64,000 nucleotides of DNA, taken from assembly GCA_028284045.1 (NCBI GenBank), contig JANQSN010000061.1, forward strand, positions 1-64,000, given 5' to 3'. Each line of letters begins with the position of its first letter. Position 1 is the stretch's first letter. The notes under the pieces are model-generated. The model saw only the letters and a program-made list of their open reading frames with translations. It ran no database searches and was not told the DNA's origin. Source of the DNA: Alphaproteobacteria bacterium. GTDB taxonomy: Bacteria > Pseudomonadota > Alphaproteobacteria > DSM-16000 > Inquilinaceae. Below, piece after piece: positions 19,181-28,905 of this stretch. The translations under genes were made by a program, and so were the position numbers.

Positions 19181-21436
19181 CTAGCCGGCGGCGGCCGTCG
19201 TCGCCGGGGATGCCACCCCGCCGATCGGGAAGACCAGTAAGGCCCGCGCCCCGCCGCCCGGCCGGTCGGCGAGGGTGAAGCGGCCGCGATGGTCCTCCAT
19301 GATCTTCTTGACGATCGCAAGGCCCAGTCCGGTGCCCTTGGCCCGGGTCGTCACATAGGGTTCGGTCAAGCGATGGCGATCCTGGGCCGGCAGGCCGCGC
19401 CCGTTGTCCGCCACCTCGATCTCCAGGGCGCCACCGGCCGCCGCCAGGCGCACCGTCACCTCGCCCGGCGGCAGCGTCTCGCCCTCCGCCGCCGCGCGGC
19501 CTTCGATGGCGTCGACCGCGTTCTGCAGCACATTGGTCATGACCCGGGTCACCTGGCTTTCGTCACACAGCACCTCCGGCAGGCCGCTGACATCGCCGTC
19601 GATGGCGAACCGGATATGCGGATGCGCCGTCTTCTGCAAGTACACGGTGTCGCGGAACACCGCCGCCAGCCGCACCGGGCGGAATACCGGCGCCGGCATC
19701 CGCGCGAACTCGGAGAACTCCGAGACCATCCGCCCGATATCGCCGACATGCCGGATGATGGTGTCGATGCAGGTGTTGAAGACCTGAGGATCGCCGGCGA
19801 TTTCCTTCAGATAGCGGCGGCGCAGCCGCTCTGCGGAGAGCTGAATGGGGGTCAGCGGGTTCTTGATCTCATGGGCGATGCGCCGGGCGACATCGGCCCA
19901 GGCGGCCTTGCGCTGGGCGGACAACAGCTCGGTCACGTCGTCGAAGGTGACCACGTAGCCCAGCGTCGCCGCCCCTTCCCGTTCCGCCACGATGCGGACC
20001 AGCAGCGTCTTCGACTCACCGGCGCGCGAAATCTGGATCTGCGTAACCACGGTCCGGCTCGGCCGCGCGCGGATCTCCGCCATCAGGCCGTCGAGTTCCG
20101 GCAGGATCGCCTGGACACGCTGCCCGATCAGCGCGTCGGGCGTCATGTCCAGGAGATCCAGCGCGGAGCGGTTGGGCAGGTCGATCCGCCCCGCCTCGTC
20201 GAGGCCGAGCACGCCGGCCGACACACCGGCCAGGACCGACTCGGTGAAGCGGCGCCGGTGGTCGAGCTGTGCGTTGGCGTCGATCAGGTCCTGGCGCTGC
20301 TGGCCGAGCTGATGGGTCATGCGGTTGAAGGCGCGTCCCAAGCTGCCGATCTCGTCCTTGCCGTCGGCCTCGGCCACCCGTGCGCCCAGATCGCCGGCGC
20401 GCACCCGTTCCGCGGCGTCGATCAGCGCCCCGACCGGGCGCACCAGCGCATCGGCGATCGACAGGCCGATCCAAACCGCAGCCATCAGCAGCAACAGCGC
20501 GATCACCACATAGATCAGCAGAAAGGTGATCTGAAGCTGCGACTGGCGGGTCTGCAGGTCGGAGTATTCGGCGACCGCCCCTTGGGCGCGCTCCATATGG
20601 GCGATCACCTCCGGCTCGATCAGCCGGCCGACCAGCAGATAGGTGTCGATGAAGTTCGGCAGGTGGATCAGGGCGCGGACCCGGTCGTCCGAGGGCGTCG
20701 GCAGCAGCACCACTTCGCCGCCGCGCGCCGCGACGAAGGCCGTCTCTTCCGGCGACGCGAACATCACCGACAGCGAGAACGGCGCCTGCCAGATCACCTG
20801 CCCGGCACCATCGATCACCGCCGCCTCGGTCAGGCTGCGCAACATCGCCTGGGTGGAGACAAGCTGGTTGCCATAGACGGCATCCGCCACCAGCCGCGGC
20901 GCCTCTCGGTTGATGTCGTTGGCCATGGCGAGCGCGTCGGCCTGCAGGACGGCCTGGTGCTCCTCAAGATACGCTTCGGCGACCGATTGGCTCTCCGCAA
21001 CCGCGGTGGCGATCCGTTCGGAGAACCAGGTGTTCACGCCCAGATGGAAGAACAGCGCGGAGAACGCCGCCACGGTGATCGCCGGTGCGACGGCGAGCAC
21101 GCTGAACAGCGCCACCAACCGCATATGCAGCTTCGATCCGGCCGCGCCGCGCCGCCGTCCCGCCCACACCATGGTGAAGCGGTAGGCCACCAGCGCCGAC
21201 AGCATCAGCAGGATCGCCAGATCCAGATTGAGCAGCAGCGTGACGATCTCGGGGTTGCTGCCCATCGGCGGGCTTTCGCTGAGCGCGCCATAGGTGGCGA
21301 GCCCGGCGATCACGCCCAGCACGATCAGGACTTGGGCGATCCGCCCGGATAGCCGCGTCCGCTGGTCCCAATCCCACAGCCGCGCCAGCAGGCCGGGGCC
21401 GCGATGGGGTTCCGTCACGCCGATATCGGCGGTCAT
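19181..21436 (-). CDS. ntrY: Membrane sensor histidine kinase NtrY
   Basis: A 751-residue sensor kinase. Three hydrophobic helices lie in the first about 110 residues ([54 protein letters not shown]). They are followed by a periplasmic sensing domain and another membrane helix ([20 protein letters not shown]). A HAMP domain, a PAS domain and the kinase core come next. The H box is [20 protein letters not shown] and the N, G1 and G2 boxes are [22 protein letters not shown] and [13 protein letters not shown]. Its ATG overlaps the ntrC stop (ATGA). NtrY-NtrX responds to nitrogen or redox state in different alphaproteobacteria. Confidence 0.95.
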   Translation of the reverse strand: MTADIGVTEPHRGPGLLARLWDWDQRTRLSGRIAQVLIVLGVIAGLATYGALSESPPMGSNPEIVTLLLNLDLAILLMLSALVAYRFTMVWAGRRRGAAGSKLHMRLVALFSVLAVAPAITVAAFSALFFHLGVNTWFSERIATAVAESQSVAEAYLEEHQAVLQADALAMANDINREAPRLVADAVYGNQLVSTQAMLRSLTEAAVIDGAGQVIWQAPFSLSVMFASPEETAFVAARGGEVVLLPTPSDDRVRALIHLPNFIDTYLLVGRLIEPEVIAHMERAQGAVAEYSDLQTRQSQLQITFLLIYVVIALLLLMAAVWIGLSIADALVRPVGALIDAAERVRAGDLGARVAEADGKDEIGSLGRAFNRMTHQLGQQRQDLIDANAQLDHRRRFTESVLAGVSAGVLGLDEAGRIDLPNRSALDLLDMTPDALIGQRVQAILPELDGLMAEIRARPSRTVVTQIQISRAGESKTLLVRIVAEREGAATLGYVVTFDDVTELLSAQRKAAWADVARRIAHEIKNPLTPIQLSAERLRRRYLKEIAGDPQVFNTCIDTIIRHVGDIGRMVSEFSEFARMPAPVFRPVRLAAVFRDTVYLQKTAHPHIRFAIDGDVSGLPEVLCDESQVTRVMTNVLQNAVDAIEGRAAAEGETLPPGEVTVRLAAAGGALEIEVADNGRGLPAQDRHRLTEPYVTTRAKGTGLGLAIVKKIMEDHRGRFTLADRPGGGARALLVFPIGGVASPATTAAAG

Positions 21437-22881
21437 TTCTGGCCCCGCGACACCGGCACGTCGAGTTCGCGGATCTTCTTGCGCAGCGTGTTGCGGTTGA
21501 GGCCGAGAAGCTGGGCGGCGCGGATCTGGTTGCCGCGGGTGGCCTTCAGGCTCTGGACGATCAACGGTCGCTCCACCTCGCGGATCACCCGGTCGTAGAG
21601 GCCGGCGGACGGCAACCCGTCGCGATGCGCTGCGAAATAGTCGGTCAGGTGGCGCTCCACTGCGCCCGCCAGCCCTTCGCCCCGGTCGGTTGGCGGCTCC
21701 TCCTCCACGACCACGCGGCCCGCACCCTGAAGCTCGCGGCGCACCACCTCGCCACCGATCACGTCCTGCGCGTAGAGCGCCGCCAGGCGGCGGATCAGGT
21801 TTTCCAGCTCGCGCACATTGCCGGGCCAGCGATGTGCCTTGAGGCGGGAGATCGCCTCGCCGTCCAGCGTCTTCGGCCCCAGACCCTCGCCCCGCACCTG
21901 GGCGAGAAAATGGCGGACCAGCAAGGGGATATCCTCAATACGCTCGCGCAAAGGCGGCAGGCGGATCGGCACGACGTTAAGGCGGTAGAACAGATCCTCG
22001 CGGAACAGCCCCTGGCGGATCAGCGTGCCCAGGTCGCGATGGGTCGCGGCGATGATGCGCACATCGGCCGCAATCGGCTGGCGACCGCCAACGGAAGTGA
22101 ACTCGCCCTCCTGCAGGACGCGCAAGAGACGCGTCTGCGCCTCGATCGGCATGTCGCCGATCTCGTCCAGGAACAGCGTGCCGCCATTCGCCTGCTCGAA
22201 GCGGCCCGCCGCTTTGGCGAGCGCGCCGGTGAAGGCACCCTTCTCGTGGCCGAACAGCTCCGACTCGATCAGCTCGCGCGGGATCGCGGCCATGTTGACG
22301 GCGACGAACGGGCCATCGCGCCGCTTGCCGTAGTCGTGCATGGCACGGGCGACCAGTTCCTTGCCGGTCCCGCTCTCGCCGGTGATCATCACTGTCAGGT
22401 CGGTGGCCATCAGCCGGGCCATCACCCGGTAGATTTCCTGCATCGCCGGCGACCGGCCGATCAGCGGCAGGGAGTCCTCCGCCTCCGCCGCCGGCTCGCT
22501 GCGCGCGCTCGGCTGCGCGGCGTCGATCGCGCGCTGCACCACGGCGGCCAGTTCCGCCAGGTCGAAGGGCTTGGGCAGGTACTCGAAGGCGCCGCGTTCG
22601 GTGGCGCGGATGGCGGTCAGCAGCGTGTTCTGCGCGCTCATGACGATGACCTGAAGCTCCGGGCGCAGCCGGCGGATGCGCGGCACCAGCTCCAGGCCGT
22701 TCTCGTCGGGCATCACGACATCGGTGATGACGACGTCGCCTTCCCCCTCCTCCACCCATCGCCACAAGGTCGCGGCCCGCGCGGTGCTACGCACCTCGTA
22801 GCCGCGCCGGGCCAGGGCCTGGGTGACGACCAAGCGGATCGACCGGTCGTCGTCGGCGACCAGGATGACGCCGACGCTCAT
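21433..22881 (-). CDS. ntrC: Nitrogen regulation protein NtrC (sigma-54 activator)
   Basis: A 482-residue enhancer-binding protein. The receiver carries [20 protein letters not shown] and phosphoacceptor Asp in [20 protein letters not shown]. The AAA+ domain has [20 protein letters not shown], an intact sigma-54-contacting [16 protein letters not shown] loop and [20 protein letters not shown]. The C-terminal Fis-like HTH is [20 protein letters not shown]. Phosphorylated by NtrB under nitrogen limitation, it activates assimilation genes. Both ends overlap their neighbours by four bases (ATGA with ntrB and with ntrY), so ntrB-ntrC-ntrY is one coupled unit. Confidence 0.97.
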   Translation of the reverse strand: MSVGVILVADDDRSIRLVVTQALARRGYEVRSTARAATLWRWVEEGEGDVVITDVVMPDENGLELVPRIRRLRPELQVIVMSAQNTLLTAIRATERGAFEYLPKPFDLAELAAVVQRAIDAAQPSARSEPAAEAEDSLPLIGRSPAMQEIYRVMARLMATDLTVMITGESGTGKELVARAMHDYGKRRDGPFVAVNMAAIPRELIESELFGHEKGAFTGALAKAAGRFEQANGGTLFLDEIGDMPIEAQTRLLRVLQEGEFTSVGGRQPIAADVRIIAATHRDLGTLIRQGLFREDLFYRLNVVPIRLPPLRERIEDIPLLVRHFLAQVRGEGLGPKTLDGEAISRLKAHRWPGNVRELENLIRRLAALYAQDVIGGEVVRRELQGAGRVVVEEEPPTDRGEGLAGAVERHLTDYFAAHRDGLPSAGLYDRVIREVERPLIVQSLKATRGNQIRAAQLLGLNRNTLRKKIRELDVPVSRGQK

Positions 22882-24044
22882 GCCGGTACCTCCTCGTCGG
22901 CCGTGGGCGCGGCGTGATGGATCGGCAGCGAGACCTTCATCACCGTGCGGCCGGGCCGGGTCTCGAAGCCGATGATGCCGCCGTGGTCCCCGATGATCTT
23001 GGCGACCAGGGCGAGGCCGAGGCCGCTGCCCGACGGCTTGGTGCCGACGAACGGGTCGAACAGGTGATCGTGCAGGTCGTCGGGAATGCCGGGGCCGTTG
23101 TCCTGGATGGAGACCAAGAGCGGCAACTGCAGGCGCCGGTTGGTGCCGGAGACGGCGATGCTGACGCCGCGCTGGTAGGCGGTGGACAGCACGATGTCGC
23201 CGCCGCTGGGCGGCACCGCTTCCGCCGCGTTCTTGACCAGGTTCAAGAAGACCTGAATCAGCTGGTCGCGATGGGCGTGCGCCGGGGGCAGCGAGGGGTC
23301 GTAGCGCTCCGTGAAGCGGATGCCGGACGCGAAGCCGCTCTGTGCCAGGCGACGGACATGCTCCAGCACGGCATGGATGTTGACGCCCTCGCGCCGCGGC
23401 GAGCGGTCGGTGGAGAAGGCGTCCATGCGGTCGACCAGGGCGACGATGCGGTCGGCCTCATCGCAGATCAGCCGGGTCAGCTCGCGGTCGGGCTGACCCA
23501 CCGACTGTTCCAGAAGCTGGGCCGCACCGCGGATGCCGGACAGCGGGTTCTTCACCTCATGCGCCATCACCGCGGCCATGGCGGTCACCGACCGTGCGGC
23601 GTTGCGATGGCTGAGCTGGTTGTCGATCCGCCGGGCGATGGAGATCGGTTGCAGCGTCATCGCGCCGTGGGTCGGCGGGTCGCCCATCGGCGCGACCGTC
23701 GCCGTGACCACGCGGCCGGCGATCTTCGGCGTCTCCAGGGCGACGCTGTAGTCCGACAAGCTGCGGTTGCCGGAGAGGCATTGGGTGACCATGGCGGTCA
23801 GCGGGCTGTCGCTGGGGATGATCTGGGCCAGGGGCTGGCCGATCAGCCCCCCCTCCCCGGCGTCGAAAAACTGCTGCGCGGCCAGATTGACATACCAGAT
23901 CACCAGGGACGGATCGACGACCACCACCGGGTGAGGGATGGCGGCCAGCACGCTGCCCGGGTCGATCGGCGAGGCCGGAGCGCGCCGGCGTCCCGGCCTA
24001 TCCGAGAGCGCGACGGGGGATGGATCGTCGGCGGGTGCGGTCAT
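22878..24044 (-). CDS. ntrB: Nitrogen sensor histidine kinase NtrB
   Basis: A soluble sensor kinase of 388 residues. The frame is open far upstream, but the ATG at 24044 ([15 protein letters not shown]) overlaps the dusB stop by one base and gives the family's usual length. A PAS domain ([20 protein letters not shown]) precedes the H box [20 protein letters not shown]. The ATP site has [24 protein letters not shown] and [19 protein letters not shown]. NtrB phosphorylates NtrC under nitrogen limitation, with PII as its usual partner. There are no membrane helices. Confidence 0.96.
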   Translation of the reverse strand: MTAPADDPSPVALSDRPGRRRAPASPIDPGSVLAAIPHPVVVVDPSLVIWYVNLAAQQFFDAGEGGLIGQPLAQIIPSDSPLTAMVTQCLSGNRSLSDYSVALETPKIAGRVVTATVAPMGDPPTHGAMTLQPISIARRIDNQLSHRNAARSVTAMAAVMAHEVKNPLSGIRGAAQLLEQSVGQPDRELTRLICDEADRIVALVDRMDAFSTDRSPRREGVNIHAVLEHVRRLAQSGFASGIRFTERYDPSLPPAHAHRDQLIQVFLNLVKNAAEAVPPSGGDIVLSTAYQRGVSIAVSGTNRRLQLPLLVSIQDNGPGIPDDLHDHLFDPFVGTKPSGSGLGLALVAKIIGDHGGIIGFETRPGRTVMKVSLPIHHAAPTADEEVPA

Positions 24045-25081
24045 CAGGCAGCGTGGCGGTGGTCCGCGCGATCGTCTGCCCCCGTCAGCGCTGCGACCAG
24101 GAGCCGGCGCACGGCGTCGGGGTCCGTCTCGGCGAACAGGCGCCGGCGCCACTCGGCGGCCTGGGGCACGCCGTCGACATAGGCGGCCAGATGCTTGCGG
24201 GCGAGGCCGATGCCGCGGGGTGCGCCGTACCAGGCGAGGATCCGCGCGTAATGGTCCAAGGCGATGGCGAGGCGTCGGGGGGCCGCCGGCGGTGCCGGCC
24301 AGCCGCGGCCGGCGATATGGGCCGCCGCCTGTCGCAGGATCCACGGCGCGCCGATCGCCGCGCGCCCGATCATGACGCCGGCGGCACCGCTGTCGCGCCG
24401 GGCGCGGTCGATGGAGGCGGCGTCGCGGATATCGCCGTTGACGATCACCGGGATCGACAGTGCGCCGACCACCGGGCGGACGCGGCGCCAGTCGGCCTGG
24501 CCGCCATAGGCTTGCGCACGGGTGCGGGCATGCACGGTGATCCAGCCCGCCCCGACATCCGCCAACCGGCGTGCCAGGACCGCCGCGTTCAGCGACGTCT
24601 CGTCCCATCCTAGGCGCATCTTCACCGTCACCGGCCGGTCGACGGCGCGTACCACGGCGGCGGTGATGGCTTCTGCCAGCGGCTCGTCGCGCATCAGAGC
24701 GGCGCCGGCCAGCTTGCCCACGACCTTCTTGGCCGGACAGCCGAAATTGATGTCGACGATGTCGGCGCCGAGATCGACGGCCAGACGCGCCGCGTCGGCC
24801 ATGATCGCCGGATCGTGGCCGGCGAGCTGGACGATATGCGGCCGGCCGGCGCCGCCAGCGGCCGCGCCGACCTCGCGCGCGGCACGTCGGCGGGTGGCTT
24901 CGCCCTTCAGCAGCTCCGCGCTGGCGATCATCTCGCTGATCAGCAGACAATCCCTCTCCGTGGCCCTCTCCGTGGCCCCCTCTGCGGCCACAACGGCGCG
25001 GAACGGCGGGTCGGTAATGCCCGACATCGGCGCCAGCAGCACCGGATACCGGTCAAGCACCGCGCGGAGGCCGCAAGCCAT
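24044..25081 (-). CDS. dusB: tRNA-dihydrouridine synthase (DusB/NifR3 family)
   Basis: A flavoenzyme reducing uridines in the tRNA D-loop. The ATG at 25081 is chosen because MACGLRAVLDRYPVLLAPMS leads straight into the barrel, giving 345 residues. The frame upstream is only a shadow of ispDF. Signatures are APMSGITDPPFRAVV, VDLGADIVDINFGCPAKKVV with the catalytic Cys in NFGCPAKK, VTVKMRLGWD, ITVHARTRAQAYGGQADW and NGDIRDAAS. The region GATERATERD carries a short ATER duplication. It opens the ntr operon (historically nifR3-ntrBC) and is divergent from ispDF across 219 bases. Confidence 0.95.
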   Translation of the reverse strand: MACGLRAVLDRYPVLLAPMSGITDPPFRAVVAAEGATERATERDCLLISEMIASAELLKGEATRRRAAREVGAAAGGAGRPHIVQLAGHDPAIMADAARLAVDLGADIVDINFGCPAKKVVGKLAGAALMRDEPLAEAITAAVVRAVDRPVTVKMRLGWDETSLNAAVLARRLADVGAGWITVHARTRAQAYGGQADWRRVRPVVGALSIPVIVNGDIRDAASIDRARRDSGAAGVMIGRAAIGAPWILRQAAAHIAGRGWPAPPAAPRRLAIALDHYARILAWYGAPRGIGLARKHLAAYVDGVPQAAEWRRRLFAETDPDAVRRLLVAALTGADDRADHRHAA

Positions 25082-25300
25082 GGGGCAAGTCGCTCGCAAG
25101 GTCGGTAGTCGGGGGGGCGATGGCGGCAAATGGGGCCGACGGCGCCGAGCGCTCAACCGTAACAGCAGGGTCCACGCCCGCAACTGTTTTCCCCGCCGGA
25201 CGGCCGTCTTGCGGGCCTCTCCGCGGCCCTTGGCGGCCCGGGGTTCCGGGTCTACTGTCCGGCGCCCGACGCTCCACCCGCCGCCTGCCGCCGACCCGCC

Positions 25301-26497
25301 ATGCCCCGTTGTTCCGCCCTGATCGTCGCCGCCGGCTCCGGCCAGCGGTTCGGCGGCGAGGTTCCCAAACAGTACCGCCTTCTCGCCGGTACGCCGGTCC
25401 TGCGCCGCACGGTGCTCGCATTCCTGCGCCATCCGGCGATCGGCCGGGTCCAGGTGGTGATCAATCCCGACCATCGGCCGTGGTACGACATGGCGGTCGA
25501 CGATCTGGCGCTGCCGGCGCCGGTTGCCGGCGGGGCGACGCGCCAGGCCTCGTCGCTGGCCGGGCTGGAGACGATCGCCGCCGCCGGCGATAGCGACCGC
25601 GTGCTGATCCACGATGCCGCCCGGCCGTTGGTCGATGCCGAGACCATCGCCCGGGTGGTGGCCGCCCTCGACGACGGCCCGGCGGTTCTGGCAGCGCGCC
25701 CCGTGACCGATACGCTGAAGCGCGTCGCCGAGGGCCGATCCGTCGGTACCGTCGACCGCAGCGGGCTGTGGCGGGCGGAAACGCCGCAGGGCTTTCACCT
25801 GGCCGCCATCCGCGACGCCTATGCGGCGGTCGGCGCCGCCGCCCTGGCGGCGACCGACGACGCCGGCATCGCCGAAGCCGCCGGCCTGTCGGTGGCGGTG
25901 GTGGAGGGCGCGGCCGACAACCCCAAGATCACGACGGAAGCCGATCTCGACGGCGCCGCCCAGTTGCTGGCGGTGGCCGAGGGCGGGATCGTCGCACCGG
26001 CGGAGACGCGCACCGGCCACGGCTACGACGTGCACCGCCTGGTGCCGGGCGACGCCGTCATTCTGTGCGGCGTTCGCATCGACCACGACGCGGCGCTGAG
26101 CGGCCATTCCGACGCCGATGTCGGCCTTCACGCGCTGACGGACGCCATCTTGGGCGCGTTGGCCGACGGCGATATCGGCAGCCATTTCCCGCCCAGCGAT
26201 CCGCAATGGCGCGGCGCCGACAGCGCCCGGTTCCTGGTCCATGCCGCCGATCGCGTCCGCGGCGCGGGCGCGCGGATCGCGCATGTCGACGTGACGCTGA
26301 TCTGCGAGGCGCCGAAGATCGGCCCGCATCGCGACGCCATGCGCGCGCGGGTGGCGTCCCTGCTCGACCTCGACGCGTCCCGTGTCAGCGTCAAGGCGAC
26401 GACCACGGAGCGGCTGGGCTTCGCCGGCCGGCGCGAGGGCATCGCCGCCCAGGCGACGGCCACGCTGGCCTTCCCGGCGGCGGGTCCCGGCCAGTGA
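25301..26497 (+). CDS. ispDF: Bifunctional IspD/IspF isoprenoid enzyme
   Basis: A fusion of two MEP-pathway enzymes in 398 residues. Residues 1 to about 232 are IspD, the CDP-ME synthase: MPRCSALIVAAGSGQRFGGE, then VPKQYRLLAGTPVL with the conserved Lys, then VLIHDAARPLVD. Residues about 238-398 are IspF, the MEcPP synthase, with zinc ligands in GHGYDVHRLVPGD (Asp243, His245). It continues with LSGHSDADVGLHALTDAILG and HFPPSDPQWRGADS. The enzymes catalyse non-consecutive steps, and the fusion is typical of alphaproteobacteria. The stop overlaps the cinA GTG start. Confidence 0.97.
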   Translation: MPRCSALIVAAGSGQRFGGEVPKQYRLLAGTPVLRRTVLAFLRHPAIGRVQVVINPDHRPWYDMAVDDLALPAPVAGGATRQASSLAGLETIAAAGDSDRVLIHDAARPLVDAETIARVVAALDDGPAVLAARPVTDTLKRVAEGRSVGTVDRSGLWRAETPQGFHLAAIRDAYAAVGAAALAATDDAGIAEAAGLSVAVVEGAADNPKITTEADLDGAAQLLAVAEGGIVAPAETRTGHGYDVHRLVPGDAVILCGVRIDHDAALSGHSDADVGLHALTDAILGALADGDIGSHFPPSDPQWRGADSARFLVHAADRVRGAGARIAHVDVTLICEAPKIGPHRDAMRARVASLLDLDASRVSVKATTTERLGFAGRREGIAAQATATLAFPAAGPGQ

Positions 26498-26997
26498 TCC
26501 CAGGCGCCCCCTTCGCCGCCGACGACCTCGCCGCCGCTGCCGCCCTGCTCGACCGGCTGCGCGGCGCAGGATGGCGTCTGGCCGCGGCGGAAAGCTGTAC
26601 CGGCGGGCTGATCGCCGGACTGCTGACCGCCGTTCCCGGCTCTTCGGACGTGGTTGAGGCCGGCTTGGTGACCTATTCCAACACGGCCAAGACCCGGCTG
26701 CTCGGCGTGCCGGCGGCGCTGGTCGCAGCGGAGGGCGCGGTCAGCGATGCCGTCGCCTGCGCCATGGCCGATGGCGCGCGCCGGATGACCGGCGCCGACA
26801 TCGCGATCTCCGCAACCGGTGTCGCGGGTCCCGGCGGCGGCAGCGACGCGAAGCCGGTGGGGCTGGTCTTCGTCGGCCTGGCGGTCGCCGACCGACCCGC
26901 CACGGCGACCCGGCTGCTGCTGGACGGCGACCGCGGCGGCATCCGGATGGCCACGGTGCGCCGAGCGCTGGATCTGGTCGCCGCGGCGCTGCCGTGA
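26494..26997 (+). CDS. CinA C-terminal-type nicotinamide-nucleotide amidohydrolase
   Basis: A 167-residue protein corresponding only to the CinA C-terminal (PncC) domain, which deamidates NMN to NaMN for pyridine-nucleotide salvage. The core is RLAAAESCTGGLIAGLLTAV, then GLVTYSNTAKTRLLGVP, ISATGVAGPGGGSDAKPVGL and RLLLDGDRGGIRMATVRRAL. The Ser in AESCTGG and the Lys in YSNTAK are the expected active-site residues. The GTG start at 26494 overlaps the ispDF stop (GTGA), and its own stop overlaps the next GTG in the same way. The three genes are therefore translationally coupled. Confidence 0.93.
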   Translation: MIPGAPFAADDLAAAAALLDRLRGAGWRLAAAESCTGGLIAGLLTAVPGSSDVVEAGLVTYSNTAKTRLLGVPAALVAAEGAVSDAVACAMADGARRMTGADIAISATGVAGPGGGSDAKPVGLVFVGLAVADRPATATRLLLDGDRGGIRMATVRRALDLVAAALP

Positions 26998-27809
26998 CGG
27001 GGCCGCCGGCCTCGGTCATCGGACTCGACTTCAGCGGTGCGGAGCGCCCGGGCCAGGCGATCTGGCTGGCGCTTGGCCGGCCGCAGGGTGCGGCGCTGAC
27101 GATCGACAGCGTGATGCCGGCCGCCGATTTGCCCGGCGCTGGGCAGGTGCGCGAGACCGTCTACCGCGCGCTCCGTACCCGTCTGCTCGCGGCACCGACA
27201 CCCGCCGTGGTCGGCTGCGACTTTCCCTTCTCGCTGCCGGCGCCGCTGCTGGAGGGTCGGGACTGGCCACGCTTCGCCGCCGGTTTCGCGAGCCGGTATG
27301 CCGACGCGGCGGCTTTCCGGGCAGCCTGCCGCCGCGCGCATCCGCAAGGCGAGCTGCGCCGACGCACCGATCACCAGGCCAAGACTCCCTTCTGTCCTTA
27401 CAACCTGCGTCTCTATCGGCAGACGTTTCACGGCATCCGCGACATCCTGGCCCCGCTGGCGGCGCTGCCTGAGGTCGCCGTGGCCGGAGTGCTGGCCCGG
27501 CCCGAGGCACGCTTAGTCCTCGCCGAATGCTGCCCGGCGTCGACGCTGAAGGCCGAGGGGCTCTATCGGCCGGCCTACAAGGGCACCGACGCCCCCGCGA
27601 TCGCGCGGCGCCGCGCGCTGGCAACGGCGCTCTCGGACCTTGGGGTGCGTCTGGACGCCACCGTCCGGGATATCGTCATCGACCAGGCCGGCGGGGACGC
27701 CCTGGACAGCGTCCTGGCCGCGCTCGGCGCCTGGCGAGCGTCGCAGACCCCGGGGTTTCCAGTGCCGGCCGACGCGCTGGAGGCCCTGGAAGCCCGCGTG
27801 TTCTACTAG
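26994..27809 (+). CDS. DUF429-like protein, predicted RNase H fold
   Basis: A 271-residue protein without an assigned function. The pattern suits a DUF429-type RNase H-like fold: an N-terminal strand with Asp (VIGLDFSGAERPG), a second acidic strand (VVGCDFPFSLPAPL), a LVLAECCPASTLKAEGLYR segment, and a final helix with acidic residues (DQAGGDALDSVLAALGAW). The middle contains an unusual HQAKTPFCPYNLRLYRQTFH stretch. The start is a GTG overlapping the cinA stop. Coupling to cinA suggests nucleotide or nucleic-acid work, but that is only context. The family assignment is by pattern and is not certain. Confidence 0.6.
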   Translation: MTGPPASVIGLDFSGAERPGQAIWLALGRPQGAALTIDSVMPAADLPGAGQVRETVYRALRTRLLAAPTPAVVGCDFPFSLPAPLLEGRDWPRFAAGFASRYADAAAFRAACRRAHPQGELRRRTDHQAKTPFCPYNLRLYRQTFHGIRDILAPLAALPEVAVAGVLARPEARLVLAECCPASTLKAEGLYRPAYKGTDAPAIARRRALATALSDLGVRLDATVRDIVIDQAGGDALDSVLAALGAWRASQTPGFPVPADALEALEARVFY

Positions 27810-27913
27810 CGCCCCGCCGCCCCTACCGGTCCGGGACCGCCGTTGCCGGGGGGGCGCGGCCTGTGTTATCCGGCTCGCGCGCCGTAACCCCCTGGCATGA
27901 GGAACCGCTTTCG

Positions 27914-28366
27914 TTGCCCGCTTCCGACCGGCCCACCGTCCTGGTGCTGAACGGCCCCAATCTCAACCTTGTGGGGACGCGGGAACCGGCGATCTACGGC
28001 AACCAGTCGCTGAGCGACATCGCGGCCGCCTGCGCGGCGCATGGCGAGGCGCTGGGCCTGGTGGTCGATTTCCGCCAGTCCAACCACGAAGGGGAGCTGA
28101 TCGACTGGGTGCAGGCGGCAACCGGCACCGCCGCCGGGCTGATCGTCAATGCCGGCGGTCTTTCCCACACCTCCGTCGCCTTGATGGACGCGCTGCGGGC
28201 GGCCGGGCAGCCGGTGGTGGAGGTGCATCTGTCGAACATCTTCCGGCGCGAGGGTTTCCGTCACCACTCCTATGTCAGCTTGGCGGCGGACGGCGTGATC
28301 TGCGGGTTCGGTCCCCCTGGCTACCTGATGGCCCTGGACGCGATTGCCCGATATATCAAAGGCTAG
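27914..28366 (+). CDS. aroQ: Type II 3-dehydroquinate dehydratase
   Basis: The third enzyme of the shikimate pathway, a dodecameric class II dehydratase. The TTG at 27914 is chosen because GAGGAA lies nine bases upstream and the resulting 150 residues fit the family. No ATG is available near the conserved N-terminus. Active-site features are VLVLNGPNLNLVGTREPAIY (catalytic Tyr), FRQSNHEGELIDW, AGGLSHTSVALMDALRA and VEVHLSNIFRREGFRHHSYV. It heads an aroQ-accB-accC group with a 13-base gap to accB, an arrangement seen in many proteobacteria. Confidence 0.95.
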   Translation: MPASDRPTVLVLNGPNLNLVGTREPAIYGNQSLSDIAAACAAHGEALGLVVDFRQSNHEGELIDWVQAATGTAAGLIVNAGGLSHTSVALMDALRAAGQPVVEVHLSNIFRREGFRHHSYVSLAADGVICGFGPPGYLMALDAIARYIKG

Positions 28367-28379
28367 AGAGCGCACGCTC

Positions 28380-28835
28380 ATGTCTCAATTCATCCTGGAC
28401 TCCGATCTGATCCGGCGTCTCGCGACGATCATGGCCGACGCCGGCCTGACCGAAGTGGAGTGGTCCGACGGCGATCAGAGCCTGCGGCTGGGTCGCCAGA
28501 CGACCGTGACCGTTGCCGCGGCCCCGGCCGCCGCCCCGCCGCCGGCGCAACCGGTGGAGACGGCGCAACCCACGCTGTTCGAGTCGCCGCCGGCCGTGCC
28601 GCCGGGCAGCGTGGTGTCGCCGATGGTCGGCACCGCCTATCTGTCGCCGGAGCCCGGCGCCGCCCCGTTCGTGCGGATCGGCGACCAGGTCGCGGAGGGC
28701 GACACGCTGCTGATCATCGAGGCGATGAAGGTGATGAACCCGATCCGCGCCGCCCAGGCCGGGCGGGTTACCCGCATATCGGTGCAGGACGCCCAGCCGG
28801 TGGAATACGGCGAGGTGCTGATGAGCATCGAATAG
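28380..28835 (+). CDS. accB: Biotin carboxyl carrier protein of acetyl-CoA carboxylase
   Basis: BCCP carries biotin between the carboxylase and transferase halves of acetyl-CoA carboxylase, the first step of fatty acid synthesis. The 151-residue protein has an N-terminal dimerisation part (MSQFILDSDLIRRLATIMAD) and an Ala/Pro-rich linker (about 45-75). A biotinyl domain follows with SPMVGTAYLSPEPGAAPFV and the biotin site IIEAMKVMN at Lys117. The PEPGA..F thumb region distinguishes bacterial BCCP. The ATG at 28380 lies 13 bases after aroQ. Confidence 0.97.
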   Translation: MSQFILDSDLIRRLATIMADAGLTEVEWSDGDQSLRLGRQTTVTVAAAPAAAPPPAQPVETAQPTLFESPPAVPPGSVVSPMVGTAYLSPEPGAAPFVRIGDQVAEGDTLLIIEAMKVMNPIRAAQAGRVTRISVQDAQPVEYGEVLMSIE

Positions 28836-28905
28836 CGGGTCCGCCCGTCCCCGCCGCCGGCCGACCGGCCGCGCGATCCCGACAGTCCGCAAGAGTGCTT
28901 GCCCC

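Noticed and set aside
24044-26329. 761-codon minus-strand ORF covering dusB and most of ispDF
   Set aside because: Only the part from 25081 down reads as DusB. The upstream part is antisense to IspDF and matches no family.
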